Shown: positions 48,001 to 60,897 of the stretch, piece after piece
How positions within the stretch are numbered: the first letter of the stretch is position 1
Layout: each line of letters starts with the position of its first letter
Origin: Silene latifolia
Taxonomy: Eukaryota > Streptophyta > Magnoliopsida > Caryophyllales > Caryophyllaceae
NCBI RefSeq assembly: GCF_048544455.1
Contig: NC_133530.1
Coordinates: 16,483,748-16,547,747 of the forward strand
Direction of reading: 5' to 3'
DNA: 64,000 nt
Position numbers and translations under genes: made by a program
Notes under the pieces: model-generated
What the model was told of the DNA's origin: nothing
The model's input: only the letters and a program-made list of their open reading frames with translations
Databases searched by the model: none

Positions 48001-51000
48001 GGATCCCAACTTGTAACGTGCCCACCTCACCAATGGAAGCATGAAGCTGACGAGCTTGGAAGGAATTCTAATACTTGGCCTACATTGAGAGACAGGTCAA
48101 AAACTTTAACACTCAGAGTTGGAAGACGCAAGAATAAGAAATAGAAAAATGTAAGGAGTAAAATGATAACAATTGAAAAATAGAGTTGCGACAGCAAGGC
48201 ATGAGCAAACAAACACAAACAATAAACATCAGTTTAGGTGAAAAGGGACGCATGCATATTACTGGTTTAAAGACCCCACACATGCATGAGCAAACAAAGG
48301 TAGCAAGAAGCATAAACAACCTTTTTAAAGTGAAAGAGGACGCGTGTCCCAGTCATTTGGCGGATAAAAACTCAACTGCTATAACAAACAATACAAACTC
48401 AAAACAGAAACCCAGCTAGCTTCTTCAAGAGAATGCACTTCGAATAAAACAATCGTTTCAAAACTAAAATCATATGGATGATAAACAGATGCTAAAGCAG
48501 ATCACTGAAAAGTAGCTATAGCAGAACCTCAACTGAAGTTTTCAAATATGTTCAGCTCAAGGTGTATTTACTATTTATATGTAAACGGCAAATGAAATAC
48601 TACCTACTGTTTTCATCTGACAACTTACAGTAAACAAACAAGCAATCCTTTCATCGCCTTCTGATCTAATGAACTGATGCAGCTAATACAGGAATTAAAG
48701 AGAGAAGATTCATTTAATTTTCTCAGGCAACTACTCCGGTCCCTAAAAATCTAAGTTGTTCAGCTAAGGCAAGATTATTAACGAGTGTTTGATACCATCC
48801 TTCAGTAAAGCACAAGGTAGGCTGGATGGTCAAGGAGGACAGGATAGTGAGGACATTTGGAGAATTTTTTCAAACTTATAGCTCAGATTTAGAATGATAA
48901 TATAGTATCTAAATTATATATGCGACACGCCAGCACCTTTCAAAAAAAAAAAAAAATATTTTAGTGATGCTTGGATATTTTGACAATCGAAACAGTACTA
49001 AATGACAAGCTGCATGACAGTTTAATCTCTTCGTTCCTTTTGAACATGAACGAAACCTCCATCCATGCCTAACATATCTAATAAAATAGAATATTTATGT
49101 AAATATTCTATTCTATTAATATCTAATACAGTTTTTAAAGCTTAACTAGAGAAGAGGTTGAAAGATGCAAAGCTCAATAAAACTCTTGTTTAACGCACCT
49201 TTGATATCCCAAGCCTTCATATAATCGTTGGACTAACTCCCAGTAGTTCCATGGCTCACGATTTGTAATAAAAAATGCCTACAAGAGAGCATTAGTCTTT
49301 TGTAAAGTGCAATGACCAAATAAAAATAATATTAAATGAAGCCCAAAAAAAGAGAATGAGCAAGTACATTCAAGATTAAATTACCTTTCCAGCCACAGCA
49401 TCAGTTTGAGAAACTATTGCTTCTGCAGCACAAATATGAGCATGGGCGACATTCTCAACATAGGTGAAGTCAGACAGATTATTGCCGTCCCCTAAAATGA
49501 ACTGAAAGTGGAGGTGTGCATCAAACAGAGAATTTAAAGATAGCAATAAGAAAAGAGAACCAAAGATTTAAAAAATAAAAAAATATAAGAATGGGGATAA
49601 ATGGGGATACAAACTTAACATTAGAAGATTGGAAATAACATCATAACCAAACATATACGCAGAATTGAAAAAGTGGACGAAAAACAAACTTCAAAGAAAT
49701 AAAGGAAAGCAAAACAGAACATAGACTAGTGTAAGAAGGGTGAAGTTGCTACAGTAATATAAAAGGAATCAACATTCATTCAGTCTTTAGTCTCCTCTAG
49801 ACACGGCTACCGACGGCAATAGCATCCCCATGGGAAATTCCAGCCCTTAAGTATAAAAAACCATCTTGTTTACCCTTATAGTTGACTGACAACACAAATC
49901 ATGTAAGGATTTTCCAAAAGAAAAGCCTGAGGTTTAGAAATATAGAGCTATTTTGAACGCGCAATGTTAAGGTCCATCAAGAGCTTGTCACTGAAACAAG
50001 GAGAATTGTCAAAAATTTCTCATCCTAGCCCAGAAGTAACAGGATAAGTGATAGAGTGTTTCCTGTGAATCTTCCCATACACTGGAATAACACACAGTGC
50101 ATCAGTGCTTTGCTCCATGGGTTCCCAAAACATTAACAGCACACTCGTTAACTCTCTATCAATATTTGTACACAGTAAAACTCACCATTACGAAAATAAT
50201 GCAATAATATGACCATTGCAAAAATGTATATACTGAGATGCAATTAGAAGCTGCTACTATGTACTGTTACAATGATCCTACTTGAAACTATCAATCCACC
50301 ATTATCCCTACCACCAGCTCACAAAGAAAACCCCTATCTCAAAAAGAAATCAAAAAATGTGCGATGAGCGAAAAGGATGGAAAAAAGATTGGACATAAAT
50401 AATTACCAGACCTTTGCCCAAACAGAATTTGCTTGACTCAGCATAAATTTCACAAGATGTGTATCTGATGGTCCAAAGACATTGCTTGGTCGAATTACAC
50501 ACGTCAGTAGTCCATCGTAATCATTAGCAAACAAGACCAGCGATTCTGCTTGAGCTTTCAGCTCTGTTAACTTGTCTACAAACTGCATTAGAGAAGGAAG
50601 TTATTGTCTACCCAAACACGTAAATAGGAAGTGAAGCAAGTATCTTAAGCCTTCCAACAAAGTTACAAATACATACTTGCCAAGGGTAAGGCATAGATTC
50701 ATTGACATTTACTAGATGATGAGAACCATCAAAGACAATATCAGCTGAACTGTTGTACACTAATCTTCTAACTTTACAATCCCGGCACGCATTCACAACA
50801 TTTTTCGCACCTGATTAACAACATGGAATTTAAAGCAGTGAATAATCGTGAATAACATTAACAAAGACGGTTCTACACTCTGAGGCAGAAAGATAACCTT
50901 GAACGATGGACTTATAGCTTTCATATAAATCAAACGTGGACGCGTCTGTGGTTTCCACAAAGAACACTACAGAAGAACCATCAACGGCTGCAAAATGCAC

Positions 51001-52555
51001 CAGCAAACAAAGTTTATGCAATTGAGGGTAAGTGTGCTGAGAACATGTGGTTATCAACTAAGATATTCTCCAAAGATAAAAGGTTAAAAGGTACTTTAAC
51101 CGAGTTTAAACTTAGTCAAACAAAAGAAAACACGCTTAAAACAAATGACGCCAAAGATTCAAAACATATATGTATTCAAAAATCAAGCTTCTATTGTAGG
51201 TATATTATAACTGAACCAAAATTCCAGAAGCAACAAAAATTCAGTGACATCCACCTATGACCTGAGATTCAAAAAACTAAAGAACAAATCTATAACCGAC
51301 AAAAGATACAGAAATTGAAGCTTCTACAAGTCTACAACAAGCGAAACTTGTACAAAATTCCTGAGGTCCTACAACAAAATCCTTAAAGATAAGCAACCGG
51401 ACAATGTACTTCAGTAATTTGAGACTTAAATCAATGAACTAACAAAGAAGACTAAGATCAGATTACATAAGCAATACTACAAGCATCTACAACACATCAA
51501 GCTTGAGAGAATTGTCATACGTAAAATGTACATGAATGAGCTGGATAATGGACATTGCACACCAGCGATTTGAGACTTAAATTAATGAACGAACAAATTT
51601 AAGCTTGAAAGCTTCTACAACACACCATACTCAACTGATTGTACATGAATGAGCTGATAAATTTTAAATTAAGCTTCTGCAAAGCAATAAATCGTTCAAC
51701 TATCAAAATCGCACTAAAAAAGCCAAGAAATTAACGTAAAATAGTAATGCATCAAGATCATCGAATTCTACAAAACTTCATACCAAACTTCAAGCTTCTA
51801 GGACACATCAAAATTCACAGAAATCCAGAACTCATACCAAAAAAACATTAAACGAACTAGAGCGCTTGGCCGCTTGTACATGAATGAGCTCAAAAAACTA
51901 ACGAACACATTACGAAAACAAAATTAAGATTCCGAATCACATAACAAGCCGTTCTTCTATCAAAATCATACAAAATTAGCCAAAAATGGACGTAAAACAG
52001 TAATGCATCAAGATTATTGAATTCTGAAAAACTTAATACGGAGTAGATTGAATGATCAACTGATGAAAACACTAGGAAAAGCAAAATTAAGCTTCCGTTG
52101 CACACAACAAACCGTTCAACTATCGGAATCACACTAAAAATAACAAAACATTGACGTAAATTAGTAATGTATTATGCATCAAGATTACAGAATTCTGAAA
52201 AACTTAATAAATCGAATGATCGAATAGTTATACCTCGCCGAAGCTGAGAGTAATCACGAAGATCAACGGAAAGATACGAAGCACGGTGATGAGAGAGGTG
52301 AGGATCAATACTCGAAGACGAATCGGCGACTCGAACGATCCAATTACCGAGTTGTAACAACCTTAACACCAGACATTTTCCGATAAATCCGTTTCCTCCG
52401 ATCACTACACACGTCTCCGCCGTCTTCTCCGCCTTCACATCTGTCGTTGTTTCCACCGTCGTCTCCATTGTCGTATCCGCCGTAGTCTCCATTGTCGTCT
52501 CCGCCGTGGGGGTGGTGGTGGAAGTAGGATTCTCGGCGGCGGCGAGGTCGTCCAT
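45019..52555 (-). CDS. 3BETAHSD/D3: 3-beta-HSD/decarboxylase-like protein with C-terminal reticulon domain
   Basis: Twelve GT-AG exons (52555-52234, 50987-50898, 50810-50677, 50582-50412, 49501-49385, 49278-49199, 48079-47875, 47645-47528, 46686-46512, 46173-46029, 45361-45295, 45215-45019) join in phase to 1,821 nt and 606 residues. After a Thr-rich leader, the Rossmann motif GGNGFIG lies at residues 53-59. The family oxidises and decarboxylates sterol 4-carboxylates at the ER. Where active relatives carry YxxxK, this protein has FVDKLTELK (183-191), so by eye the catalytic Tyr is Leu while Lys191 remains. VIRPSNVFGP and DFTYVENVAHAH are conserved. Residues from about 413 form a reticulon domain with hydrophobic hairpins (FFYWFFLSGRTF, TSFFTYEQYEEE). 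From memory the closest Arabidopsis match is AT2G43420. The symbol is by that recollection; the family call is firm. Confidence 0.9.
45567..45655. repeat. GT/GC microsatellite and GGTGGTGTGA minisatellite
   Basis: Alternating GTGTGT and GCGCGC runs are followed by two GGTGGTGTGAGGGG units. It lies in intron 10 of the dehydrogenase-like gene. The alternating purine-pyrimidine run could adopt Z-DNA. Confidence 0.9.
49085..49112. other. Perfect 12-bp inverted repeat in intron 6 of the dehydrogenase-like gene
   Basis: AATAGAATATTT, a 4-base loop ATGT, then AAATATTCTATT. It is AT-rich and has no obvious role. Confidence 0.75.
51666..52207. repeat. Three diverged tandem units in intron 1 of the dehydrogenase-like gene
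   Basis: Units starting near 51666, 51921 and 52084 share AAATTAAGCTTCCG, CCGTTCAACTATC, AAATCACACTAAAAAT, GACGTAAA, AGTAATG, GCATCAAGATTA and GAATTCTGAAAAACTTAATA. Spacing is about 255 and then 163 bp. Confidence 0.8.
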
Positions 52556-54112
52556 GGCGATGAGAAAGAAAGAAAATGGCGGGGAAAATAGGGATTGAAG
52601 TTAGTGAGAGGAGAGAGAGTGAGGTGGTTGGGATTAGGACACCGGTACCATCATTGTCATGTTCTTACGCAATGTTTTTTACTTTTGATTTTACTACAAC
52701 TACTAGTACGAGTAATCGGGTGTTTGATTTGTTGAACCACACACACTATTCACGGCTAATTTGTCATTTTGTCATGAAAAAATCTTGCGTATTTGAAATT
52801 ACCGTCCTGCTTATATTTAAAGGCAATACACCAATTATCAAATGTTCTGAATTTAGTGAGTTAAAACGAATCTGATGGAGTATAAAAGAAGAACAAGTAT
52901 TAGCGAATCTGATTCAAGTGTTTTGGAATTTATTGAGTTAAAATCAATTTGAGGTTAATTGATAATAACAAGGGACTAATAACAACCTTGTCTGGATCTA
53001 AATTACCCAAAACGTGAATTGTGAGTTTCTTGACCAGATGCTGACTTAATTAATTAATCCGCGCTTGACAAGATAACACTATGGTCTGATCCAAACTCAA
53101 CCTAAGATTTTATCTTATAATCACTTCATTCAACAATCACCAAACACGAACCTAAGTCAACCTAGTTCTCTTACAGCCCGACTTGCTTTAACTTTGCTCA
53201 TTAAAAAAAGTCCATATTTAAGAGTAAGTCCTTGTAAAACCATTTTATCATAAAATATTGTACTGTATAACATTTGTAAAATGTTAATGTCTCTTTCTAT
53301 GTGTGTGTTGGGGCAAAGTCCTACATTGATGACCAAAAAGTTATAGGACTTGTTTATAAGTAACTGAGTGCTACTCCTCCTCCAATTATACTTGCTTATG
53401 GGTTTGCCTCTTGCATCTGCAAATGCAATAGGTGACAAATTTTTTTAATAGATTTAGGCCTCGTTTGGTTCATACGGGAATCAAATGCATGTGTTAATTT
53501 GAAATGCACGGGAGTTTAATTCCAACATCAAAATTCACATGAATTACAAGAATCTGTTTGATTGTCATGTTGGAGTTATATTTTCCTAGGAGTTTCCAAT
53601 GACCATGAGGGGGGTAGGTAGTCAAATTCTCAATTCCCCCATCATGCAGGAGTTGGAAACTCCTTGGAGTTTGAAACTCCCCCATTTTACAAAAAATGGG
53701 GTAACCAAACAACCTCCAAAAACCACAATTCATGGGATTTTAGAATTCCCATGAATTTGGTGGGCAACCAAACGAGGCCTTAATTAAGTAAAATAACACT
53801 TAATCTTACGATGACAATTGTATAAAATCGTATTACACATGAATTTTTGTTTGCCCATTCCTAACCGTGACATTATCAACCGTAAACCGTTTCAAATCCG
53901 ACCTTATTTTTCGCACCGCACCCGTCCCAGTCGAAAAAAGTAGGACCTAGCCTCACCTAGGAATGAGCAAAAGACGTGGGAACAAAAGTGCGAACAATTA
54001 AATTGCTCTTTTCCTTCCTGTAAAAATTAACCGCGTTTCTCTTTCATCTCCACCCACTTTTTTCTTACAAATCTTTCATTCCTTCCTCTTTTTAATCACT
54101 TTTTGGGAGCAA
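52556..54112. promoter_or_regulatory. Divergent intergenic region of about 1.56 kb
   Basis: It separates the start codon of the dehydrogenase-like gene (minus) from that of the glyoxalase II gene (plus), so it must hold both promoters. A MITE occupies 53457-53779. GGGGCAAAGTCCTACATTG near 53312 resembles a decayed short LTR. The CT-rich stretch before 54113 suits a plant 5' leader. The open frame at 52576-52875 is not supported. Confidence 0.6.
53457..53779. mobile_element. MITE with GGCCTCGTTTGGTT ends
   Basis: Inverted ends GGCCTCGTTTGGTT and AACCAAACGAGGCC lie inside a TTA target duplication (53454-53456 and 53780-53782). Long internal pairing (GGAGTTTGAAACTCC, CATGGGATTTTAGAATTCCC) is also seen. 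The length is 323 bp, and the 3-bp target fits PIF/Harbinger. Confidence 0.85.
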
Positions 54113-57100
54113 ATGATCTCAAAGCTCCCTTCTGCCATGGCTTCCCTTCCTTGTTCTGGGGTTTACTTCTTCCCTTCCCCCTTTTTTCTATTAATTCCTT
54201 ACTGTACTGTTGTTATTATACTGTTAAAATGTTGTGTTTTTACCCTTTTTTATGTAATCAATGCTGGGTATAGTTTATTTTGTTTGTGATTGGACTAGTT
54301 TTTCTGGGTTGTGTTCCGTTTTGATCATTTGTTTACCTTTGATTGAAATACCGGTTGCAAAGAATAAAAAAAGTAAACAAATGATTGAAAGGAGTATGAC
54401 TTTTAGTTAGATTTGGGTTTTAGTGGATTTTTTTTTAATGTTGGTTTGATTATTTTAAATCATTGGATTTTTTTGGAAAATGTTGATTTTTTTTTGTAAT
54501 TACTTATGAGTGGTAGTCAATTTTACACAAGTGTATTGTAAAATGGATCCTTTTAGTAACTAGTATTCCCTTTGCTCCAATCATTTGTTTACCTCCGATT
54601 AAAATGCCTGAGAATAAAAAAAGTTTAACAAATGATTGGGACGGAGGGAGTAATTTTTAACATTTATGGGTTATGTTTTATGTTGGTGGGATCCGTTTTA
54701 CACTATATTACTTTAAAACTGCCTTACAAAAGATGTTAATTTTGATGATGTAACATGAAATGGGACTTGGATTTGTCTTTAATTTTGTATTTAGGTGATT
54801 CCTAGGTTGATGAATATTATGATGATAGTACTACTTTTTGAAATTTAGCTAAAATTGTAAGATACATTTCTGGTTGTGTGATCTCACTGTTTTTTTGTAG
54901 TACTAGTAGCAGATCTAGAAAATGACAATGACTATATTTAACTGTATTGTTCTAGGGTTAAAAGTCTAGGTCATTCTGATTCAAGAAAAAAAATTCACAA
55001 TGTGAAATATGATGTGATGCATTGTGGAACATTTTCTTATGTTCCTGTTTATAGACCTATAGTTCTAAATTTGTGCACCGACATGTATGGTTCCGCACTT
55101 TCGCTTTCGCCATTTCTGTCTATTAAGTTGATATAAGCTTTGAATCTTTGATCTCAATGAGATTTTTTATTTGCTTTCTCAACATGTATACCATATTAGA
55201 AACGGAGTATAAACTTTCATGAAATCAGTCGATGAGCAGCCATTTTGTCTGGAGTTTTTCCAGCTCTATGAAATTTATCGTGTTGCTCTTAGATAGCATT
55301 TGACTTCTTAGCTGGTGTACTTTTGCGGTAATGTGTTTATCAAATGTGTGTTACTCATACTCTTCATAAGTGTATAATTTTCCATATAGTAGGCGTACCT
55401 GGAACTCAGATAAGCACCAGTGCCTGATACTTCAAAAAGAGTTTTGAGTAACATAGGTTAAACCTTGACATAATAGTTGATAGCTATTAGCTTGTATAAT
55501 CATTTTCAGGCAATGTAGTTGTTTTGATAATTGAAGTTATCGATGAAGCTTAACTAACATGGCTATTCTCAATGGATGATCTGTAGGTGAGAGATGGGGT
55601 TAGTCTATGGCCTGGAGTGAGGCAACTTTGCATGAGGAAAGGTCTATTATATGGATTCATGCGTTACTTGTCTATGCCATTTAAGACGTTGCATGGAGCT
55701 GGTCAATCCTTTAGGGTCACACGACTTTTGTGCAATGTTTCTTGTATATCTAGTGCACTGCAGATTGAAACGGTGAGAGTTTCTTTGCAATGTTGGTTTT
55801 ATGTGTATAGTGTAAACAGGCGGATTCGCTCGGGTACCCTATGAATTGCGAATCGTTGTGAGCGAATTCTATCTTGCCGCTTACTAAAAATACGTATAAC
55901 ACACATTCTATAAGAGTGAATCGCGAATTACTAAGGGCGTATTCATAGCAAATCCAGTAACTATGAGCGTAAAACACGTTACTTTTATCCTTTCAGAAAA
56001 GTCGACAGGTTTAAGAAGGGTGATCATACTTTCCAGTGGCTTGTTTGGTGCTCACAGTAATCAGGATGGGGTTATGCTTTGGTAACTTTGAGTGCATTGC
56101 CTCGGGGTTATTTGAATTAAGAATTGTTGAATTGTATTGTTGCTAGAAATGAGTGCATAAGCATTGTTACAAGCTAACTCAAGGATGGTGGGCTTTTTAA
56201 GGGGTATTAATTTATCTTTGAGTTGTGAAGTATGAGTTGAGAAGCTACTGTTCTCGTAACTTAAGGCAAGAGCAAGACGGATACGGTATGTTGTAGGATT
56301 TGATGGCTGAAAGGACAATGCTACCAGGATTTTTTTTTTTTTTTTTTTTTTCTGTGATTGTGATTAAAGATACCAGCAACCATTCAGTGGAGCAACGAGA
56401 TTTGTCTCAGTTGATTCAACATGTTGGAAATTCTGGATTAATGTTCTTTGTATTTATTCATCAGGTGCCATGTCTTAGGGACAACTATGCTTACCTCATA
56501 CACGATGAGAACACTGGTACTGTTGGGGTTGTTGATCCATCTGAAGCCTTGCCCATTATTGATGTGCTGAACAAGAAAAACATAAACTTGAATTACATTC
56601 TGAATACTCATCATCACTATGATCATACTGGTGGAAACCTTGAGCTGAAAGAAAGGTACGGTGCAAAGGTATGATATATGGTGCTTTTTTCTTCTTATCA
56701 ATGATGTATCAGCTTCTATTTCTGAAGTCTTTTGTCCCCTCGAGTTCATATAAATGCTTCTCCTTGAGAAGTGTTTTTTTTTTGGTTCTTTAGTATGGTG
56801 GAATAAAGCAAAATGTCTCATTAAACTAACTGCGCTTCCTTTTATTGTTGAGTACCAGTCATTCGATGCAATTGTTGCAATTTTCATTATGGGTCATATG
56901 GAAATAGTCTCTCCGTGACTCCGTGTAGTTAACACAAGGACAATGTTGCATTCATTCGGCCCCGTACTCCCTTTTGGCGAGCCCTTGAGTCATCGGGGTA
57001 ATGCTGTTGTCATTCTTTTTTTAGAAGGTCTTGATTCACTTTTAAAAAGGTATCTAATCTTTCAACAGTTTTGGGGTCGATGAATTTTGGGCTTTAGGTG

Positions 57101-59959
57101 TTAGGTTGAAGTGTTCTCTATTGTCTAGTGAAAAGTGTATTGAGCTCAATTCTTATATGAAGCATGCATATTTATGTTGTAATTGTAGGTAATTGGCTCA
57201 GCAAAAGATAGAGAGAGAATTCCTGGGATTGATATCTCTTTAAAAGATGGTGACAAGTGGTACTTTGCAGGCCATGAAGTTGATGTATTCGAGACACCTG
57301 GTCATACTACAGGTAAATTCGTAGCTACAAGCTACACCTGATCTTTTTTTCTCTCCCCTATTGTAAGGCCTTAGGTTTCTATATTACTGAATATTTCGAA
57401 ATTCTGTATATTGCCCGTGCTCTGGTGAATGAACGAACATTTTCCTTTTGGTGATTTATTTTCTCTTATAGTTGCAGACTTGCAGTAACATGACCTTGTT
57501 TGTGAAGGTTTTTGATTCACAAAGAAAATGCATATTTCTAGGTTCTAAAGATCAGCATCCCTACTATTAATATCTGTAAATCTGTAATGCCTATTTTGTA
57601 TTAGTGTCCTGAATGCATTTCGCTATTCTGCTCTGCTAGTGTTCGCAAATCATGCAAGGATGTGGCATCTTGAACATACTGCACACACTATTTCTAAGAA
57701 TCATTTACTCGTAGGAATATCTGTCTGAGAGGGCATGATCTGATTTTTGGCTCTTCCAGTGGTTCACAAATTCTCGTATGATAGGATCTCTTGATATAAG
57801 AGTGATTCCATATGTTAATAATAACCACATTATCAATGACAGTGACCTTTTTGCTTATACATGATGATTATTTCATAATTACAACTTGTGTTACCCCGAC
57901 TCTCCGACACGGGTGTCGTGTCTGACACGTGTCAAGAGTCGGATACAGCTATTTTGTGCGAATTTTTCAATTTTTTGGTCGAAAATGAAGTGTTGAAGTG
58001 TCGCGTCGGTGTCGGACACTCGACACGGAAGCTAAGTATAGTGTCGGAGTAACATAGATATAACTGACCATTTTAGTTTCAACGGTGACATGATCTCACA
58101 AGAAGTTATTATAAGGCCAACCTAACTTCTGTACTAAGCCGCACAAGGGCGTATTTATAAGTTTATAACTGATTGTTTGGAGGATTATTGATCTCTTACA
58201 GTCTCACTGCAGCATGATGGTCTTCTTTTGTTGGCTATTGTTCAAGCTATTCCTGCTCAAATACGTATCTTGCTTTTTCTCTGCAGGACACATTAGCTTT
58301 TATTTTCCTGAATCTGGATCCATTTTCACTGGTGACACGCTTTTCAGTCTATCTTGCGGAAAGCTTTTTGAAGGAACAGCTGGAGAGGTTAGTCTGCTGT
58401 CATTCTGAAAGTCAACCGTTTTTCTGAGAGGTGGTGGTGGGACTTTTTATTTATTTATTTTCACAAAAAGGAAAAAAAAACTATCAAGGATATTGTTTGG
58501 GGTAGCTGGTGCTTCTTTCGAAGTTAGTATGTCTTATTCTCATAGCTTGGCCAAGCATTCGTGGATTGTCGTACCTGAAGGCTTGCGTCTAAACACTTGA
58601 GACTTAACCAACCCCGATCAAGTGGTCCAGACTGAATATCTTCAGATTAGTTGCTATGATTATAATACTCCGTAACATAATTTGTCTGAGCTGCAGATGC
58701 AAGCTTCTCTGGAAAAGATCATGACACTACCAGATGACACGAGTGTTTACTGTGGCCATGAATATACCTTGGTAAGTTACATTACTCATTACTGTTATCG
58801 TAGATTCGCTGATTATTACAGTATTCCTAACTCGTAAGTATGATGATTGTCATCTTTCAGAGTAATTCGAAGTTTGCATTGTCTATCGAGCCGACCAATG
58901 AAGCCCTCAAGTCATATGCATACCGTGTAGCACAGCTTCGTAATAAAGGTTTGCCAACGGTAATATTCTAGACTTCTTAAGTAGCTCAATGCATTTTCCT
59001 TTATTTATCTTATGATTAAGCATCTTTCTTCAATTGAACTCCCTAACTATATTTAGCTTTTATTGTTAATTAATCACCTTACATGCAAATGCAATCTAAC
59101 ATTTCATCAATTTTCTTCTTTATTGTTCTCAAGAGGGGGAACTGGGGAAGCAGTTAGTCTCCCTTAAGACCCGTCTTAACATTAAAACGGGTCGAGCATA
59201 TAAGACAAATCTTTTGCTTTTCTCCATGCATTTTACTTTTGTCTTTATTCTTACTACTTGACCCGACTTAAGCTTAAGACGGATACATCGTACCCGTCTT
59301 AAACAAGAATTTATGCTAGGGAAGTGTTGGGAGGAATTTGAGATTCACTAGGCTTCATTGTATCCGTAACATCCGGATAAGCATTAGGAAGAGGTGAATT
59401 AGTTTCACGCAGAACATCATGGTATTAAATCTTAGTCTAAGATACTAGCCTTGGAATCGTTTGTCGCCTTGTCGGGGCCCATTCATGGTCGTTGTGCCAT
59501 AATTGCAGCCGATACCGCCTCAAAATACAGTAGTGGACCTAGCGATAACCTTATAAACTCTGAGAACTTGGCTGAGTAGCCTATTGAGCGCGCCAAAAAC
59601 TATGATCAAGCCTCAAGGTAACCTAAAAAAAACCCCGATAAGTCAGTTGTGATGCGGTTATGTGGCCTAGATTTAACATCATACGTATTCCTGAACGCCA
59701 TCCAATTTTTTTTTTTTCTTTGACAATCGGGTTAACAAGTTCTACAGTTTAATAGCAATTATTTCGCTCATTGTTGGGCATGTTATCAATTAGTTGCACT
59801 TGTTTTTGGCAGATACCAACGTCACTGAAGTTAGAGAAGGCATGCAACCCATTTCTTCGAGTCTCAAGTAGAGAGATCAGAGAATTATTAGACATACCAA
59901 CCGAGGCAGATGATGCTGAAGCCTTACGTATCATCCGCCAAGCAAAGGATAACTTCTAG
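54113..59959 (+). CDS. GLX2: Hydroxyacylglutathione hydrolase (glyoxalase II), mitochondrial type
   Basis: Eight GT-AG exons (54113-54160, 55587-55772, 56465-56668, 57189-57312, 58287-58387, 58697-58771, 58861-58959, 59813-59959) join in phase to 984 nt and 327 residues. The enzyme hydrolyses S-lactoylglutathione to lactate and glutathione in methylglyoxal detoxification. Residues 1-78 are a basic, mitochondrial-type presequence ([20 protein letters not shown]). The metallo-beta-lactamase core keeps every metal ligand I can check: THHHYDH at 126-132, H185 in PGHTT, D204 in FTGD and H242 in CGHEYT. The substrate-binding C-terminus ([11 protein letters not shown]) is present. It resembles Arabidopsis GLX2-4 and GLX2-5. 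The start is the only ATG whose exon splices in phase to exon 2. Introns 4 and 7 contain MITE-like repeats. Confidence 0.94.
57889..58054. mobile_element. Short MITE in glyoxalase II intron 4
   Basis: The ends TGTTACCCCGAC and, on the other strand, TGTTACTCCGACAC form an imperfect inverted repeat. Internal GACACGGGTGTCGTGTC and GTGTCGGACACTCGACAC are palindromic. Length is about 166 bp. The target duplication is unclear. Confidence 0.55.
59153..59310. mobile_element. Stowaway-like MITE in glyoxalase II intron 7
   Basis: CCCTTAAGACCCGTCTTAAC on the left faces GTACCCGTCTTAAACAAG on the right. Internal AAAACGGGTCGAG and TTGACCCGACTTAAG also pair. Length is about 158 bp. The exact ends are uncertain. 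Confidence 0.5.
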
Positions 59960-60897
59960 CTTGTCACTGTGTAGATTGATAGATAAAATACAGTGTGTAC
60001 TTTTGGCAAGATTTGTCCGAAACTCTAGGATTTTGTTACTTCAGTTTGCAACAGTCCTTACAAACTGCAATAGGCACAAATGTATACTAGTTCTTTTTTA
60101 CCTGTTGCCTGTGGTTGCTCTTTCGAAACAAGTGTAATAGTGAGCCTTATAATCCTTCTTGAATTTGTGGTCGGAGAGGTTTGACGTATGCAACCTTTCT
60201 CGTTGTAAAAACGTGATATTTTAGTGAAATCATTTGCTTTATTTTAGCGTACAAAAATCGAAGAATAGCTAATCATATACCAAAAAAGTTATGAAGTGTA
60301 ATTTCTTCTTCGTGCATGCAAAAATCGAATCATAGCTTTATAAATTGTCAGTTGCTTGTACATGTTTTAAGTTTATACTCGGTAATTTGTTTACGTCTGA
60401 TTAATTTTGCCTTAAGTCATTTTATTGACATGATTTTAAGCTAATCTCACTTTGCCGCCGTTATTCACCTTTACGAATGAAAATCAATAAGTGGACACGA
60501 AAAAGGGGACCAAAATCTAGCCAAGTACATACTTTTGCCGATCAAAGCGGAAAAAAAAACTCCCAACTTCCTGCATCAAAAGTCAACAAAAAAAAAAAGT
60601 TTTATGTATCAAAGTGATTCGGAATATTTGTCAAATTTCAGACGGTACAGTTTTTTGACCGCTGATGAAGTGATGGATCTAAGACAACGAGGGTAACAAA
60701 ATATGTTCAGTTCACCAAATTTTTCGGTGCACAGCAGTTGATTAAACCATGTGTTTGGACCATTGTCAATCAAAGGCTACAACACTGCGAATTAATCCGA
60801 TTAACCCTCACTACCAAGATACGAATCCAAAAGAAGCGTACACTTTGACAAGCAGATGTTCAACATCATTGCCAGGCAGCTTTACCAGGCTAATTTT
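59960..60897. other. Convergent 3' intergenic region
   Basis: It lies between the stop codons of glyoxalase II (plus) and calreticulin-3 (minus), so it holds both 3' untranslated regions and poly(A) sites. The open frames at 59910-60137 and 60749-60940 are not supported as genes. Confidence 0.65.

Noticed and set aside
53290-53440. Short LTR or TRIM near GGGGCAAAGTCCTACATTG
   Set aside because: The phrase resembles plant TRIM LTRs, but neither the second end nor a target duplication could be found.
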